DNA from: Ahniella affigens
GTDB lineage: Bacteria > Pseudomonadota > Gammaproteobacteria > Xanthomonadales > Ahniellaceae
Length of the DNA stretch: 64,000 bases
NCBI RefSeq assembly: GCF_003015185.1
Contig: NZ_CP027860.1
Location: 3,834,501-3,898,500, forward strand
Reading direction: 5' to 3'
Position numbers and translations under genes: made by a program. The notes under the pieces were generated by a model. That model was not told where the DNA came from. It made no database searches and saw only the letters and a program-made list of their open reading frames with translations. Every line of letters begins with the position of its first letter. Positions within the stretch are counted from its first letter, which is position 1. Of this stretch, positions 22,008 to 30,786 are shown piece by piece.

Positions 22008-22792
22008 ATCAACGTCAACTGCGGGAAATGATACGACGCGATTTGCGCCGGCAATGCATAGACCATGGCCTCGGCAGCCGCCTCGCCCACCAGCGTCACG
22101 GCGACCTGTCGGCCAGGCTCCAGCCATGGCGGCCGGGCGGTCAAGTCCTGGCATTCGCTCGCGAGCACATGCGCCAAACCTTGTGCCACGATGCGGCGAG
22201 CACTGACCTGCGCAAACGGGCCACGGCCGCCGGCCAAGGAATCCGCACAGACTTCGACGAGCGCCCCCTGATCCACCAACTGCTGCAGACGCTCAGGGTA
22301 TTTAGCCAACTCGTGATTGTGCTCGGCGCCGAGAATCATTGGGCGCACCTGTTGTCGGCGCATCCAGGCCACGGCCAGATCGAACGACTTCGGCAGACGC
22401 GTGCGCGGAATCTCGATCAGTACGACGCGGTCGCCACCGAAGTGCCCAAGCCAAGGCACCTCGTTGCGCGTGATCGCCTGCTGCAGACTCGCATCAAAGC
22501 GACACGTACCTGCCAAGGCCATATCGAGCGCCAGACCGCGCTCCGCAAGATGCGTTCGCAAGAGCGCAAACGCCGACTCGCATTGCGCGCGTCGGTCCTG
22601 ATAATGATGATCCTGATACTTCGGCGTCAGCACGATGAAATCGGTGCCGTGCTGTGCGGCAGCCGTGGCCAGCTGCACCGCATCGGACATGCGCGTCGGA
22701 CCATCATCGATCAGCGGCAACAACCTGGCCGCCAGATCGATGAAGCCGTGCTCACGAACCCTTGTTCTTGCTTCGGGACTTGGACTTGGCAT
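22004..22792 (-). CDS. CpsB/CapC-like PHP-family protein, probably catalytically inactive
   Basis: This is a 262-residue protein. The fold and order of motifs match CpsB-type Mn-dependent tyrosine phosphatases: an IDDGP loop, V-L-T-P after helix 1, V-L-I-E-I-P in mid-protein, D-Q-G-A-L-V-E-V then S-L-A-G, and L-A-S near the end before R-P-P. The metal ligands are replaced. D-I-H-x-H has become D-L-A-A-R, T-P-H-H has become T-P-K-Y, A-H-x-E-R has become G-A-E-H, and S-D-x-H has become S-E-C-Q. It is therefore probably a pseudo-phosphatase or binding partner for the adjacent BY-kinase. The start at 22792 gives a 41-bp overlap with that kinase gene; no later in-frame start precedes the conserved region. 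Confidence 0.75.
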   Translation of the reverse strand: MPSPSPEARTRVREHGFIDLAARLLPLIDDGPTRMSDAVQLATAAAQHGTDFIVLTPKYQDHHYQDRRAQCESAFALLRTHLAERGLALDMALAGTCRFDASLQQAITRNEVPWLGHFGGDRVVLIEIPRTRLPKSFDLAVAWMRRQQVRPMILGAEHNHELAKYPERLQQLVDQGALVEVCADSLAGGRGPFAQVSARRIVAQGLAHVLASECQDLTARPPWLEPGRQVAVTLVGEAAAEAMVYALPAQIASYHFPQLTLI

Positions 22793-24980
22793 AACCGTAG
22801 TCCGAGTAGTAGCCATCACCATGGTAGTAGTACTTGCCATAGGCATAGCCCGTGCGTCGCGGCACCACCTGATTGACCACGGCACCGATCAGCGGCGCAT
22901 CAATCCGGCGCAAGCGCTTCACGCCGCTCCGGGCGATCTGCCACTGGGTGGAATCGCTGCGCACCACATACACCACACCATGCACGAGCTTGGACAGCAC
23001 GAGTGCATCGGACACCGCGCAGGCCGGTGCACAGTCGATGATGACGTGATCAAACGCGCGGCTCAGGGCTTCGAGTGATTCGGCGAACTTGCGCGACGAC
23101 AGAATTTCGAGCGGATTCGGTGGCGCAACGCCGGCGGGCATCACAAACAGATTCGAGCCCTCGATCTGGCGCATGCATTCCGAGATCTTACGCTCGCCGG
23201 TGATGTATTCGCTGAGCCCAGGCGATTGGCGCTGATCCGGCAAACCCTTGTGGATCGAGGGCCTTCGCATGTCCGCATCGATCAGCAGCACCTTTTTCAT
23301 GTGACCGAGCGCCGTCGCGAGATTCATCGACAACGTGGTCTTGCCTTCGCTCGGCACCGACGACGTGATCAGGATGCGCTTATGCGTTTCGTCGACGGCC
23401 GATAGCAACACGCCGGTTCGGATCGTGCGAATCGCTTCGGAGAACGAAGACTGCGGGTGCGCGCCAAAATAATTGATCGGCAACTCGCCGCCTTCAGACA
23501 GTGACTTGAGTTTCGGGACGAGACCAATCACCGCGAGGCCCAGCCGCTTTTCGACGTCTTCGGCGCCCTTCAGCGTGTTGTCCATGTGGTCCAGAATCAG
23601 CGCCAGCGCCATACCGAGCGCGAGGCCGATCAATAGCCCGATCATCGTCGCGCGCCGCTTGTTCGGCCAAACCTGCGCATTCGGAATCTGGGCATTTTCG
23701 ACCAGACGCGCGTTCGCGGTCTGCACACCGCCACTTGCCGACGTTTCCTTGAAGCGATTTTGGAACAGCTCGTAGATCTGCCGATTGCCGTCGACTTCGC
23801 GCTCAAGCGCAGTCAGTTCGTACTGCTTGCGATTCAAGTCCAGAAGCTCGCCTTTCGCCGCACCCAACTCGCCGCTGAGCGCGTTTTCGCGACTGACCGC
23901 AGCACGATATTCGCCCTCCACCGCGTTGGCAGCGATCTTCAATTGCCGCCCCAGGGACGCCTGCGCCGCTTCACGCTTGGTATTGGCTTCGGCCATTTTC
24001 GGATGCCGCGCCCCATAGCGCTGCGACAGTTCGCGCACTTCCGATTCGGCTTGGGTCAGCGCCGTCTTGTATTCCTGCACAATCGGCGACACCAGCAGCG
24101 CGGGCACTTCTTCCAGACTGCGGGCGTTGCGAATCTGGTTGTATGCCGTCTCTTTGTCGATCCGCTCGCGCCGCGCTTCGGCCAAGCGCTCACTCGCGAG
24201 ACCCAGTTCCGTCGATGCGAGACTGTCGACGCCCTTGACGTCCAGCAAGCGCTCGCGATCGCGGAACTCCTGCAGCGTCTTCTCGGACGCTTCCAGCTTT
24301 TCGCGCAATCCCTTGGTGCGCTCGTTCAGCCATTGCGAGGCGGTTTGCGTCATTTGCAGCCGACCTTCCAGCATTTCCTCGATATAGGCCTGCGCATGCG
24401 TGTTCGCGAGCATCGCTGCAAATTCGGGATTCGGTCCGCGCATCCGGATGCGCACGAGTTGGCTGTTCCGGACCGGCATTACATCGAGCGAACCGATGAC
24501 TGTATTGATCGCAACTTCGCGGGCGATCTTGGGATCGACCGGAGCTGCTGCCGGCGCCGGCTCGGGCGCCCCACCAAACAAATTGCGCCAGCTGAAAGCA
24601 GGCTTGGCGTTACCCTGCCTCTTGTTAAAGGCTTCCACCCCAAGCTTGTCGACGACGCGCTCGGCAATTGGGCGCGAGCGCAGAATTTCGTACTGGGTCT
24701 GGTAGTACTCGCCAAAGTCCCAGCCTTGTGAGCCGCGATACACTTCCTCGATCGACACAAACCGCGCGGCCTGCCGCTCGATCAGCATCGTCGCTGTGGC
24801 GTCGTAGAGTGGCACTTCCGACATGGCCCGGAGCGCCGAAATCACGCCACCGACAATCATGAGCACCAGGATGCCCCATTTATAGCGGAACAGGATGCGC
24901 AGGTAATCCTGCAGATTCGGCAACTCACGTTGCTCTGGCCCCTCAAGCTCGAGCTCTTCGGGACGGGATACGCTGTTCAT
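22752..24980 (-). CDS. Polysaccharide co-polymerase with BY-kinase domain (Wzc-like)
   Basis: This is a 742-residue inner-membrane protein. The Wzz part has membrane spans at about residues 35-52 and 463-485, flanking a periplasmic coiled-coil domain. The cytoplasmic bacterial tyrosine kinase shows Walker A SSVPSEGKTT (about 535-544), Walker A' LLIDADMRRP (about 560-569) and Walker B VIIDCAPA (about 645-652). The C terminus has a dense autophosphorylation-type tyrosine cluster (YAYGKYYYHGDGYYSDYGY). Such proteins set polysaccharide chain length and drive export with Wza by cycling phosphorylation. The start at 24980 removes 31 upstream codons that have no family match. It follows the Wza gene by about 160 bases. 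Confidence 0.92.
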   Translation of the reverse strand: MNSVSRPEELELEGPEQRELPNLQDYLRILFRYKWGILVLMIVGGVISALRAMSEVPLYDATATMLIERQAARFVSIEEVYRGSQGWDFGEYYQTQYEILRSRPIAERVVDKLGVEAFNKRQGNAKPAFSWRNLFGGAPEPAPAAAPVDPKIAREVAINTVIGSLDVMPVRNSQLVRIRMRGPNPEFAAMLANTHAQAYIEEMLEGRLQMTQTASQWLNERTKGLREKLEASEKTLQEFRDRERLLDVKGVDSLASTELGLASERLAEARRERIDKETAYNQIRNARSLEEVPALLVSPIVQEYKTALTQAESEVRELSQRYGARHPKMAEANTKREAAQASLGRQLKIAANAVEGEYRAAVSRENALSGELGAAKGELLDLNRKQYELTALEREVDGNRQIYELFQNRFKETSASGGVQTANARLVENAQIPNAQVWPNKRRATMIGLLIGLALGMALALILDHMDNTLKGAEDVEKRLGLAVIGLVPKLKSLSEGGELPINYFGAHPQSSFSEAIRTIRTGVLLSAVDETHKRILITSSVPSEGKTTLSMNLATALGHMKKVLLIDADMRRPSIHKGLPDQRQSPGLSEYITGERKISECMRQIEGSNLFVMPAGVAPPNPLEILSSRKFAESLEALSRAFDHVIIDCAPACAVSDALVLSKLVHGVVYVVRSDSTQWQIARSGVKRLRRIDAPLIGAVVNQVVPRRTGYAYGKYYYHGDGYYSDYGYAKSKSRSKNKGS

Positions 24981-25140
24981 GGCAAAGTTGCGCTGGCCTC
25001 GGAATAGGTGAATGTTAGCAGCCGGACTGTTAATGAGGGCCCGAACCAGTCCATCCTGGACTTTCAGACCCATATTGGGCCCGGCCGGTTTCCGGACTCA
25101 GCGTGGGTTGGCACGCCATGACAAACTGCGCAGGCCGCCT

Positions 25141-25701
25141 TTAGAAGAAGCTCTCTTCGACCGTGACGATGTCGCCCGGGCTCACCAGGGCGTCCATTGC
25201 AACCTGCCGTTTTTGGGTGTCGCCTTCCGCGATGAGTGAAATGCGCTTGTCCGACGCGCGCTCGGTCAGCCCACCGGCCAATGACACCGCCTTACGTACG
25301 GTGAGCCCGGGCTGGAACGGAAAGCTGCCCGGCGTCTTCACCTGGCCGTTGACGAATACCGGTCGATACTCAGAAACCGTCACGGTGACTTTCGGGTCAA
25401 CCAGGTAATCCCCGGCGAGACCATCGCGAATGATGGTTTCGAGCTGCTTTGGCGTCATGCCGGTCGCCGGGATCGCGCCGAGAAACGGATACGACAGACG
25501 ACCATTCTGCGGAATCTTGGTCGTGACGGTCAGATCAGGCTCGCCAAATACTTCGACCAGCACGGTGTCGCCCGGGCCGAGCCGATAGTCGGCGAATGCA
25601 TCCAAGTCACGTGTGGCATTGCCCGGTGCCGCAGCAAACGCTGCACCGGCCACCCAGAGGAAGCCGATCAAGCAATAGTGGGCAATCCAACGCACGAACA
25701 T
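25141..25701 (-). CDS. Polysaccharide export protein (Wza-like)
   Basis: This 186-residue protein has a signal peptide (cleavage likely near AAFAA at 22-25), a Poly_export domain (YRLGPGDTVLVEVFGEPDL, about 39-57) and one SLBB domain (VFVNGQVKTPGSFPF, about 114-128). It would form the outer-membrane or periplasmic part of the EPS export channel. It is short compared with Wza (about 380 residues) and has no lipobox cysteine after the signal peptide, so the OM-spanning helix may come from another protein, perhaps the neighbouring beta-barrel. Start supported by the signal peptide. Confidence 0.9.
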   Translation of the reverse strand: MFVRWIAHYCLIGFLWVAGAAFAAAPGNATRDLDAFADYRLGPGDTVLVEVFGEPDLTVTTKIPQNGRLSYPFLGAIPATGMTPKQLETIIRDGLAGDYLVDPKVTVTVSEYRPVFVNGQVKTPGSFPFQPGLTVRKAVSLAGGLTERASDKRISLIAEGDTQKRQVAMDALVSPGDIVTVEESFF

Positions 25702-25746
25702 GACTCAGCAACCTCCATCACCCGATTGGCTGCAGAGTCTACGCTC

Positions 25747-26931
25747 TTAAAGCGATGCTTCGAGTGAAAACAACAGCGTCTGGCGCTGGTAGTTAAGCTC
25801 CGGTATATCCGAATTTCGGTCGTAGGACTTGAATCCGGCGCCAAAGCGCAACCATGGCGAAATCTGATACTGACCGGCGACGCCGTAGTAGTTGGAATCA
25901 TCGCTACGACCCTGCCGATCTGGCTGCAGACCGAGGCCGCGATATTCCTCATTGGCGTTGCCAATATCGATTTGTGTCGACCAACGTTCCGACCATTGAT
26001 GCGACCAGGCCAGCGCAATGTCTTCGCGCAGAATGTAGTCGCCATAGCCGTTCGTTTCGTCCGTTTCGCGGCCGGTACTCAGCTCAATGACCGAATAGGT
26101 ACGCGGCTTGTACGATACGCCCGCGCGCCAACTGAGACCACTGAAGTCGTCACGCGCGGGGTCGTCGAAGTCCTTTTGCACTTGTCCAACCAGGATCGTG
26201 CCGCTGGTCTTGGCCGTGGCATCAAACTCTACGCCAACATACTGATGCCGCTCAGTGTTATCGAGCGTCGCATCGTCGTAGTCAGCCTCGATCTGATCAA
26301 GCCGGACCAGCGCCGATGTCTTGGGTGCCAATCGCCAGTAAAACGCGCCACCAAGCAAGAAGTCGTCGCGGTCGCGGAATCGCGTGTACTCGCGATTGTT
26401 CTGGTAGTCGACAAAGGTCTGCCGGGCTTCAAATTCCAGGCGACCGCGCGCGCCGGGCGCGCCGAATCGATAGCGGGCACCGACCGTGCTGTTGTCGTAT
26501 TCATCCGGATTCAGCGGCAACAGGGCCAAATTGCCCTCGCGCGCTGCTGTGCCGCGGGCGTCATGACCGCGACGCCAGCCGGCATCAACCGAAAATGCGT
26601 GGCGCACGACCGGGTTGTACAACCATTCGCCAGATAAGCCGTAGTCGATGTAGTCGTCCTGACTGGAACTGTCGTACCAGCCAAAGTCCATGGACGCCGT
26701 TCCAGTGAAGCGGTTCCGCGCGTCGCCGGATTGCAGCCGGACACCTGGTGACAGGCGCGTTACCAAGGAATCGATCTCGTCATGCGACGTCAACGCAACG
26801 TTGCTGTCGTAGCCGACACTGAGGCCGACGGTCGGCATGACCCGCATGGGGCCCAAATCAAAGCCGTCGCCGACCGCAAGAGCATGGCCAGACAAGGCGC
26901 TGATAAGTGTTGTTAGGAGCAATCGCTTCAT
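25747..26931 (-). CDS. Outer-membrane beta-barrel protein of the EPS operon (BBP2/EpsL-like)
   Basis: This is a 394-residue protein with a signal peptide (MKRLLLTTLISALSGHALA). Alternating strands run to the end, for example VGLSVGYDSNVAL near residue 34 and repeated aromatic/Tyr-Asp strand ends. The final strand is TLLFSLEASL. The style is that of BBP2 (PF10082) and EpsL-type barrels found with Wza and Wzc in EPS clusters. It is the first gene of the leftward operon and its start is 45 bases from the Wza-like gene's start-side neighbour. The start at 26931 was chosen because the signal peptide begins there. Confidence 0.8.
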   Translation of the reverse strand: MKRLLLTTLISALSGHALAVGDGFDLGPMRVMPTVGLSVGYDSNVALTSHDEIDSLVTRLSPGVRLQSGDARNRFTGTASMDFGWYDSSSQDDYIDYGLSGEWLYNPVVRHAFSVDAGWRRGHDARGTAAREGNLALLPLNPDEYDNSTVGARYRFGAPGARGRLEFEARQTFVDYQNNREYTRFRDRDDFLLGGAFYWRLAPKTSALVRLDQIEADYDDATLDNTERHQYVGVEFDATAKTSGTILVGQVQKDFDDPARDDFSGLSWRAGVSYKPRTYSVIELSTGRETDETNGYGDYILREDIALAWSHQWSERWSTQIDIGNANEEYRGLGLQPDRQGRSDDSNYYGVAGQYQISPWLRFGAGFKSYDRNSDIPELNYQRQTLLFSLEASL

Positions 26932-27106
26932 GAAATTCCGGCCCGGTACCCGATTCTCTTGTAGTTTCAACTATTTCGACAACATTTCTCAAGACTTACG
27001 TAGCATTTTTGTGCACACGCTCAGCAATGATTTGAAATATATCATGCGGATTTGGACTGTCTGCTCCAGCCCGACCCTGCCAACCAGGCAGAAAGCGGCC
27101 CAAATT

Positions 27107-27134
27107 CCCTGGTCCGGGCAGACCCGGACCAGGG
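27107..27134. promoter_or_regulatory. Perfect 12-bp palindrome with 4-base loop
   Basis: CCCTGGTCCGGG and CCCGGACCAGGG flank the loop CAGA with no mismatch. There is no T-tract on either side, so it is not a normal terminator. It lies about 175 bases upstream of the EPS operon start and could be an operator or an RNA hairpin in a long leader. Confidence 0.4.
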
Positions 27135-27579
27135 CGACGCTGGTTGGCCCACCATCGATCGCGCGTCGGTCAAGAATGACGCAAAGAACGAGCCAGGACG
27201 CTCGTTGCAGACCATGAAGGCACGAGCCAGGGACTGGTCGCTGGGCGGCGTGATATGGCACCAGGGCAAGCGCGCTGCCATTGAAAGCAGCGCTGTCAGC
27301 GCCTTGTTGGAGGCGGCAAACCGACACGAAAATTCGCAACTGACGTGATGGAATTCACACTGTGACACCCCGGAGACCTAGAACGCCACTGAACATGTTC
27401 CAAGGCAACAGGAAGCATTGAGTCCGGCCCCTGGGCGTCGCCGGGGCAGGCGATTAGCCAGCTCGGTGCGGGTCAGATCGTCCAGGATGGACTGGTTCAG
27501 CCCCGCCAAACGGTCGTGTTCCGCGAATCCAGGCCCTGGGTTAGGGCGATCAACCAATGCCGGCAGCACGCGGCCCATC

Positions 27580-27622
27580 AAAAAAAGCAAACCCAGGCCA
27601 CTTGGCGTCAGTGTGGCCCGGG
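27580..27622 (-). terminator. Rho-independent terminator of the hypothetical gene
   Basis: On the minus strand, a 10-bp stem CCCGGGCCAC/GTGGCCTGGG with one G-U pair and an 11-base loop is followed by TTTGCTTTTTTT. It lies about 50 bases after the stop codon of the hypothetical gene at 27671-28096. Confidence 0.85.
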
Positions 27623-27670
27623 CGGCCCATTTCGGGCAAATTTGAGTGATGTTTCGGTGACGTGCGGCGA

Positions 27671-28096
27671 TCAGGCGATGCGGGCGACGTCCCAACCGTT
27701 ACCTTTGTTCAGTTCGTTCATGGTGCGCAGCGCACGCATGACTTGACGGTGCAGACTCTGCACCTCGCCATAGGGCGAGTTGGCCGTCGCCCGATACGCC
27801 GAGACCAACCAGCGACGGATTCCGGATTCCTTGATCTGCCAGACGTTGGACCGGACTTTCGGCAGTGCCACCGCCGCCTGGACGGCCAAGTCAGCCACTT
27901 CTTCGGGGCTTGGGGTGACGTGACTGGTCTCGGCCCGGTTCAGCTCGGACAACGCCGTCAGCGCGATTTTGCGCCGCTCGTCTTTCGACAGTTCCGAAAT
28001 CGCGCCATGCACCACATTGAACTGCCGCACCAGCGCCAGATAACGTGCAAATGCCGTGGTCCGGGAAATCATGCGTTGGGCAACGTTCTGGGTCAT
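27671..28096 (-). CDS. Hypothetical alpha-helical cytoplasmic protein
   Basis: This is a 141-residue protein without signal peptide or membrane span, predicted to be almost wholly helical. Charged stretches include ELSKDERRKIALTALSELNR near residue 34, and IKESGIRRWLVSAYRA is near residue 87. I recognise no family. The ATG at 28096 is preferred; the further upstream in-frame extension is Arg-rich and non-coding in character. A good terminator follows the stop, which supports a real single-gene transcript. Confidence 0.65.
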   Translation of the reverse strand: MTQNVAQRMISRTTAFARYLALVRQFNVVHGAISELSKDERRKIALTALSELNRAETSHVTPSPEEVADLAVQAAVALPKVRSNVWQIKESGIRRWLVSAYRATANSPYGEVQSLHRQVMRALRTMNELNKGNGWDVARIA

Positions 28097-28281
28097 GGCA
28101 GGTCTCGATACGGGAGATGGCGAGCGGCGTGAACGATGACGGAGCCGGCCCCGCGATGTTGCCAATCCGATCACATAAAGGACTTCGGCGCGACGCGAGA
28201 TTCTCAATCTGCGACCCAGGACTCAATTTGCGGCGGGGCGCCCTCCCCGATGCCGGCTGCGTTCAGGGCGGTATCTGCGCT

Positions 28282-28310
28282 ATTGAGTTGAACCGGAAGT
28301 TCAACTCAAT
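28282..28310. repeat. Perfect 12-bp inverted repeat directly after psd
   Basis: ATTGAGTTGAAC and GTTCAACTCAAT flank a 5-base loop (CGGAA). The repeat touches the psd stop codon. Its composition is more AT-rich than the gene, and no T-tract follows on the minus strand. It may stabilise the psd transcript 3' end or be a protein site; it is a structure rather than a gene. Confidence 0.5.
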
Positions 28311-29159
28311 TTATGCCGAACCAATCGTCCCAACTGCCGCCGCCAGGTCCTGCCCAAGCCGCACCGGCTGATCGACTTCGGTGGCCAGCATTTGAAAGCC
28401 CTTCGGCAGCACCACGATCACCGTGGAGCCATAGTTGAAACGCCCCATCTCGGCCAGCTTGTCGAGTCGGACGTCTTGACCTCGGTAGTCGCGCACACGC
28501 ACCCGGTTTGCATAAGGCGGAATCTCATCGCCGCCAAACACGGTCGACACGCCCGAGACCAGCAACGCCCCGACCATGACCACGGCCATCGGTCCGAATT
28601 CGGTGTCAAACCGACACACCAGACGCTCATTCCGCGCGAACAGCGCCGGCACGGTGTTGACCGCCGACGGTGACACGCTGAACAGACGACCGGGAACATG
28701 CCGGGTCTCGATCAGCTTGCCCGCTGCGGGCATATGAACCCGGTGATAGTCGCGCGGCGACAAGTACACCGTGATAAAGCAGCCACCTTCGAACGCGCTC
28801 GCAAAGGAGTGATCGGCCAGCAATTCGGCCAACGAGTAGTCAACCCCTTTCGCCTGCAGGATACGCCCGGCGGTGACGGGCCCAGCCTTGGATACTTTGC
28901 CATCCGCCGGCATCAGCACTGGCGCCGCACCGGCCGGGCGCACGCCTGGCTTCAGCGCGCGCGTGAAGAACGCATTGAAGTGCTCGAACTGTTCGATATC
29001 GGTGATTTCGGCCTCGGTCCAGTCGACACCGAAACGGGTCGCAATGAACCGGATCATCGCGTTCTTGAACGGCCGAAAGCGCCAGCGTGCCGCGTACAAC
29101 GCAAGGCGGGACAGGAATCGATGCGGCAACAAATAGGAAACACGAACCAACAGACTCAC
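28311..29159 (-). CDS. psd: Phosphatidylserine decarboxylase
   Basis: This is a 282-residue proenzyme that makes phosphatidylethanolamine from phosphatidylserine at the inner membrane. The self-cleavage site is the G-S-T near the C terminus (RFNYGSTVIVVLP). Ser245 would become the pyruvoyl group, leaving a 38-residue alpha chain. The first residue of the usual L-G-S-T is Tyr here, a tolerated variation. Conserved SPRDYHRVHMP lies near residue 133. The start overlaps the SCO gene stop by four bases. Confidence 0.96.
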   Translation of the reverse strand: MSLLVRVSYLLPHRFLSRLALYAARWRFRPFKNAMIRFIATRFGVDWTEAEITDIEQFEHFNAFFTRALKPGVRPAGAAPVLMPADGKVSKAGPVTAGRILQAKGVDYSLAELLADHSFASAFEGGCFITVYLSPRDYHRVHMPAAGKLIETRHVPGRLFSVSPSAVNTVPALFARNERLVCRFDTEFGPMAVVMVGALLVSGVSTVFGGDEIPPYANRVRVRDYRGQDVRLDKLAEMGRFNYGSTVIVVLPKGFQMLATEVDQPVRLGQDLAAAVGTIGSA

Positions 29160-29773
29160 GGGGACACCAGCGCTTTCAGATCGTTTGCGATTCTTGCGCC
29201 ATCGTGAGGGGGCTTGATCTCGCCCACCATGCGCGCCTCGGGATCGATCAGCGAAATCTTCGTGCTGTGATCGACTTGGATATCGCCATTCGGCTTTTTC
29301 TCGCGAAAGTAGACCACGCCCAAGGACTTGGTCAGGCCCGCCAGCGCCTCATCACTCCCACGCAGCGGCACGACGCGCTCGGAGAAGAACTTCGTGTACT
29401 CGGCGAGTACATTGGCCGTATCGCGATCCGGATCGATCGATACGAACACCATTTGAATGCGGTCCAGCGCGGGATCGTCCTGCAGACGCGTTTCAATCTC
29501 GCGCATGGTGGCAAGTGTGGTCGGACAAACATCCGGACAATGCGTGAAGCCAAAGAACATCAACGTGAGCTTGCCCTGCAAGTCCTGCTTGGTAAACGCA
29601 CCGCCTTGCGCGCGCTCCAGCGAGAACTCGGGCAATGGATTGGCCTTGCCAAACAACACCAGGCTGGTGGGTGTAGGGGGCGGCGTGGTGGCTGATTGCT
29701 GGCGCGACAGCAGGAAGCCGAGAACGGCTGCCAACACCGCCACCAGCACGATCAATTTCGGTAACCGTGACAT
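29156..29773 (-). CDS. SCO1/SenC family copper chaperone
   Basis: This 205-residue protein is anchored by one N-terminal span (about 7-23) and carries a periplasmic thioredoxin-like domain. The copper ligands are intact: Cys79 and Cys83 in GFTHCPDVCPTTL, and His169 in VDHSTK. SCO proteins load the CuA centre of cytochrome oxidase or serve as redox partners. I took the ATG at 29773 rather than a TTG two codons upstream. It is coupled to psd downstream and divergent from prmB. Confidence 0.93.
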   Translation of the reverse strand: MSRLPKLIVLVAVLAAVLGFLLSRQQSATTPPPTPTSLVLFGKANPLPEFSLERAQGGAFTKQDLQGKLTLMFFGFTHCPDVCPTTLATMREIETRLQDDPALDRIQMVFVSIDPDRDTANVLAEYTKFFSERVVPLRGSDEALAGLTKSLGVVYFREKKPNGDIQVDHSTKISLIDPEARMVGEIKPPHDGARIANDLKALVSP

Positions 29774-29862
29774 GAGCAATCGTCAGTAGAAAGTCAGAGT
29801 AGCCCCTGAGTATAACGGGGTAGAACCCTATAATCGGCCTCTTTCTGTGAAGGCCGACCACC

Positions 29863-30786
29863 ATGACCGCCGAACTTGCCAGCATTCTTGACTTCATCCG
29901 CTACGGCGCCAGCCGTTTTGCCGCAGCCGGCCTGACCTTTGGCCATGGTTACGACAACGCGCTGGACGAGGCCACGCAGCTGGTGTTGCACGCGCTGCAC
30001 CTGCCGCATGACCTGAATCCGGTTTACGGTCAGGCGCGTCTCGTAGCGGCCGAAAAAGCTGCCGTGCTCGCGTTGTTTGAACGTCGGATCAACGAACGCA
30101 AACCTGCCTGCTACCTCACTGGCGAGGCCTGGTTTGCAGCACTGTCGTTCAAGTGTGACGAGCGCGCGCTGGTGCCACGCTCACCCATTGCCGAGCTCAT
30201 CGAAGCCGGCTTCGAACCATGGCGCAACGGCCGACCACTGAACCGCGTGCTCGACCTCTGTACCGGTGGCGGCTGTATTGCCATTGCGAGCGCTCATTAC
30301 CTCCCGGAGGCGTTGGTGGACGGGGTCGATCTGTCCGATGCCGCACTGGGCCTCGCCCAGGAAAACGCCGATCGCCTGTTGGTCGCCGATCGTGTGCGCT
30401 TGCTCAAGTCGGATTTGTTCAACGAACTGACTGGCGAGACGTACGACCTGATCGTCACCAACCCACCGTACGTCACGCGCGCAGAAGTTGAAGCCTTGCC
30501 AGACGAATACCGGCATGAGCCGGAGAGCGGTTTGATTGCGGGTGAGGACGGACTCGATCTGGCCCTGCGAATCCTGCGCGATGCGCCGAATTTTCTGAAC
30601 GACGACGGGTTTCTCATTTGCGAAGTTGGTGAATCCGAGCGCGCGCTGGTCAATCTGTTCCCGCAGGTGCCCTTCATTTGGATTGAATTCAAGGTTGGGC
30701 AAATGGGCATCTTCCTGCTTGAGAAAGTAGACCTGCTGACTTGGCACAACGAATTCGCCGTGGTCGCCAAGGAGCGCGGTCTGTGA
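29863..30786 (+). CDS. prmB: Ribosomal protein L3 N5-glutamine methyltransferase
   Basis: This is a 307-residue SAM-dependent methyltransferase of the HemK/PrmB group. Motif I is [12 protein letters not shown] (129-140), and the glutamine-binding NPPY is at 200-203. The N-terminal helical domain, the Y-L-T-G-E-A-W-F segment near 84 and the strict linkage to aroC point to PrmB rather than PrmC. The enzyme methylates Gln150 of L3 during 50S assembly. Its stop overlaps the aroC start (GTGA). Confidence 0.95.
   Translation: MTAELASILDFIRYGASRFAAAGLTFGHGYDNALDEATQLVLHALHLPHDLNPVYGQARLVAAEKAAVLALFERRINERKPACYLTGEAWFAALSFKCDERALVPRSPIAELIEAGFEPWRNGRPLNRVLDLCTGGGCIAIASAHYLPEALVDGVDLSDAALGLAQENADRLLVADRVRLLKSDLFNELTGETYDLIVTNPPYVTRAEVEALPDEYRHEPESGLIAGEDGLDLALRILRDAPNFLNDDGFLICEVGESERALVNLFPQVPFIWIEFKVGQMGIFLLEKVDLLTWHNEFAVVAKERGL

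Larger units (their letters stand above)
26932..27670. other. Intergenic region upstream of the EPS operon
   Basis: I see no supportable gene in these 739 bases. The part next to the EPS operon (about 26935-27060) is much richer in A and T than the surroundings and is the natural place for its promoter, although no clear -35/-10 pair could be fixed. The middle holds a perfect 12-bp palindrome, and the far end holds the terminator of the neighbouring hypothetical gene; both are annotated separately. Short open frames on both strands cross these structures and resemble nothing known to me. Confidence 0.55.

Noticed and set aside
26989-27368. Short open frames on both strands upstream of the EPS operon
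   Set aside because: They pass through a perfect 12-bp palindrome, have no good ribosome-binding site and encode nothing recognisable.
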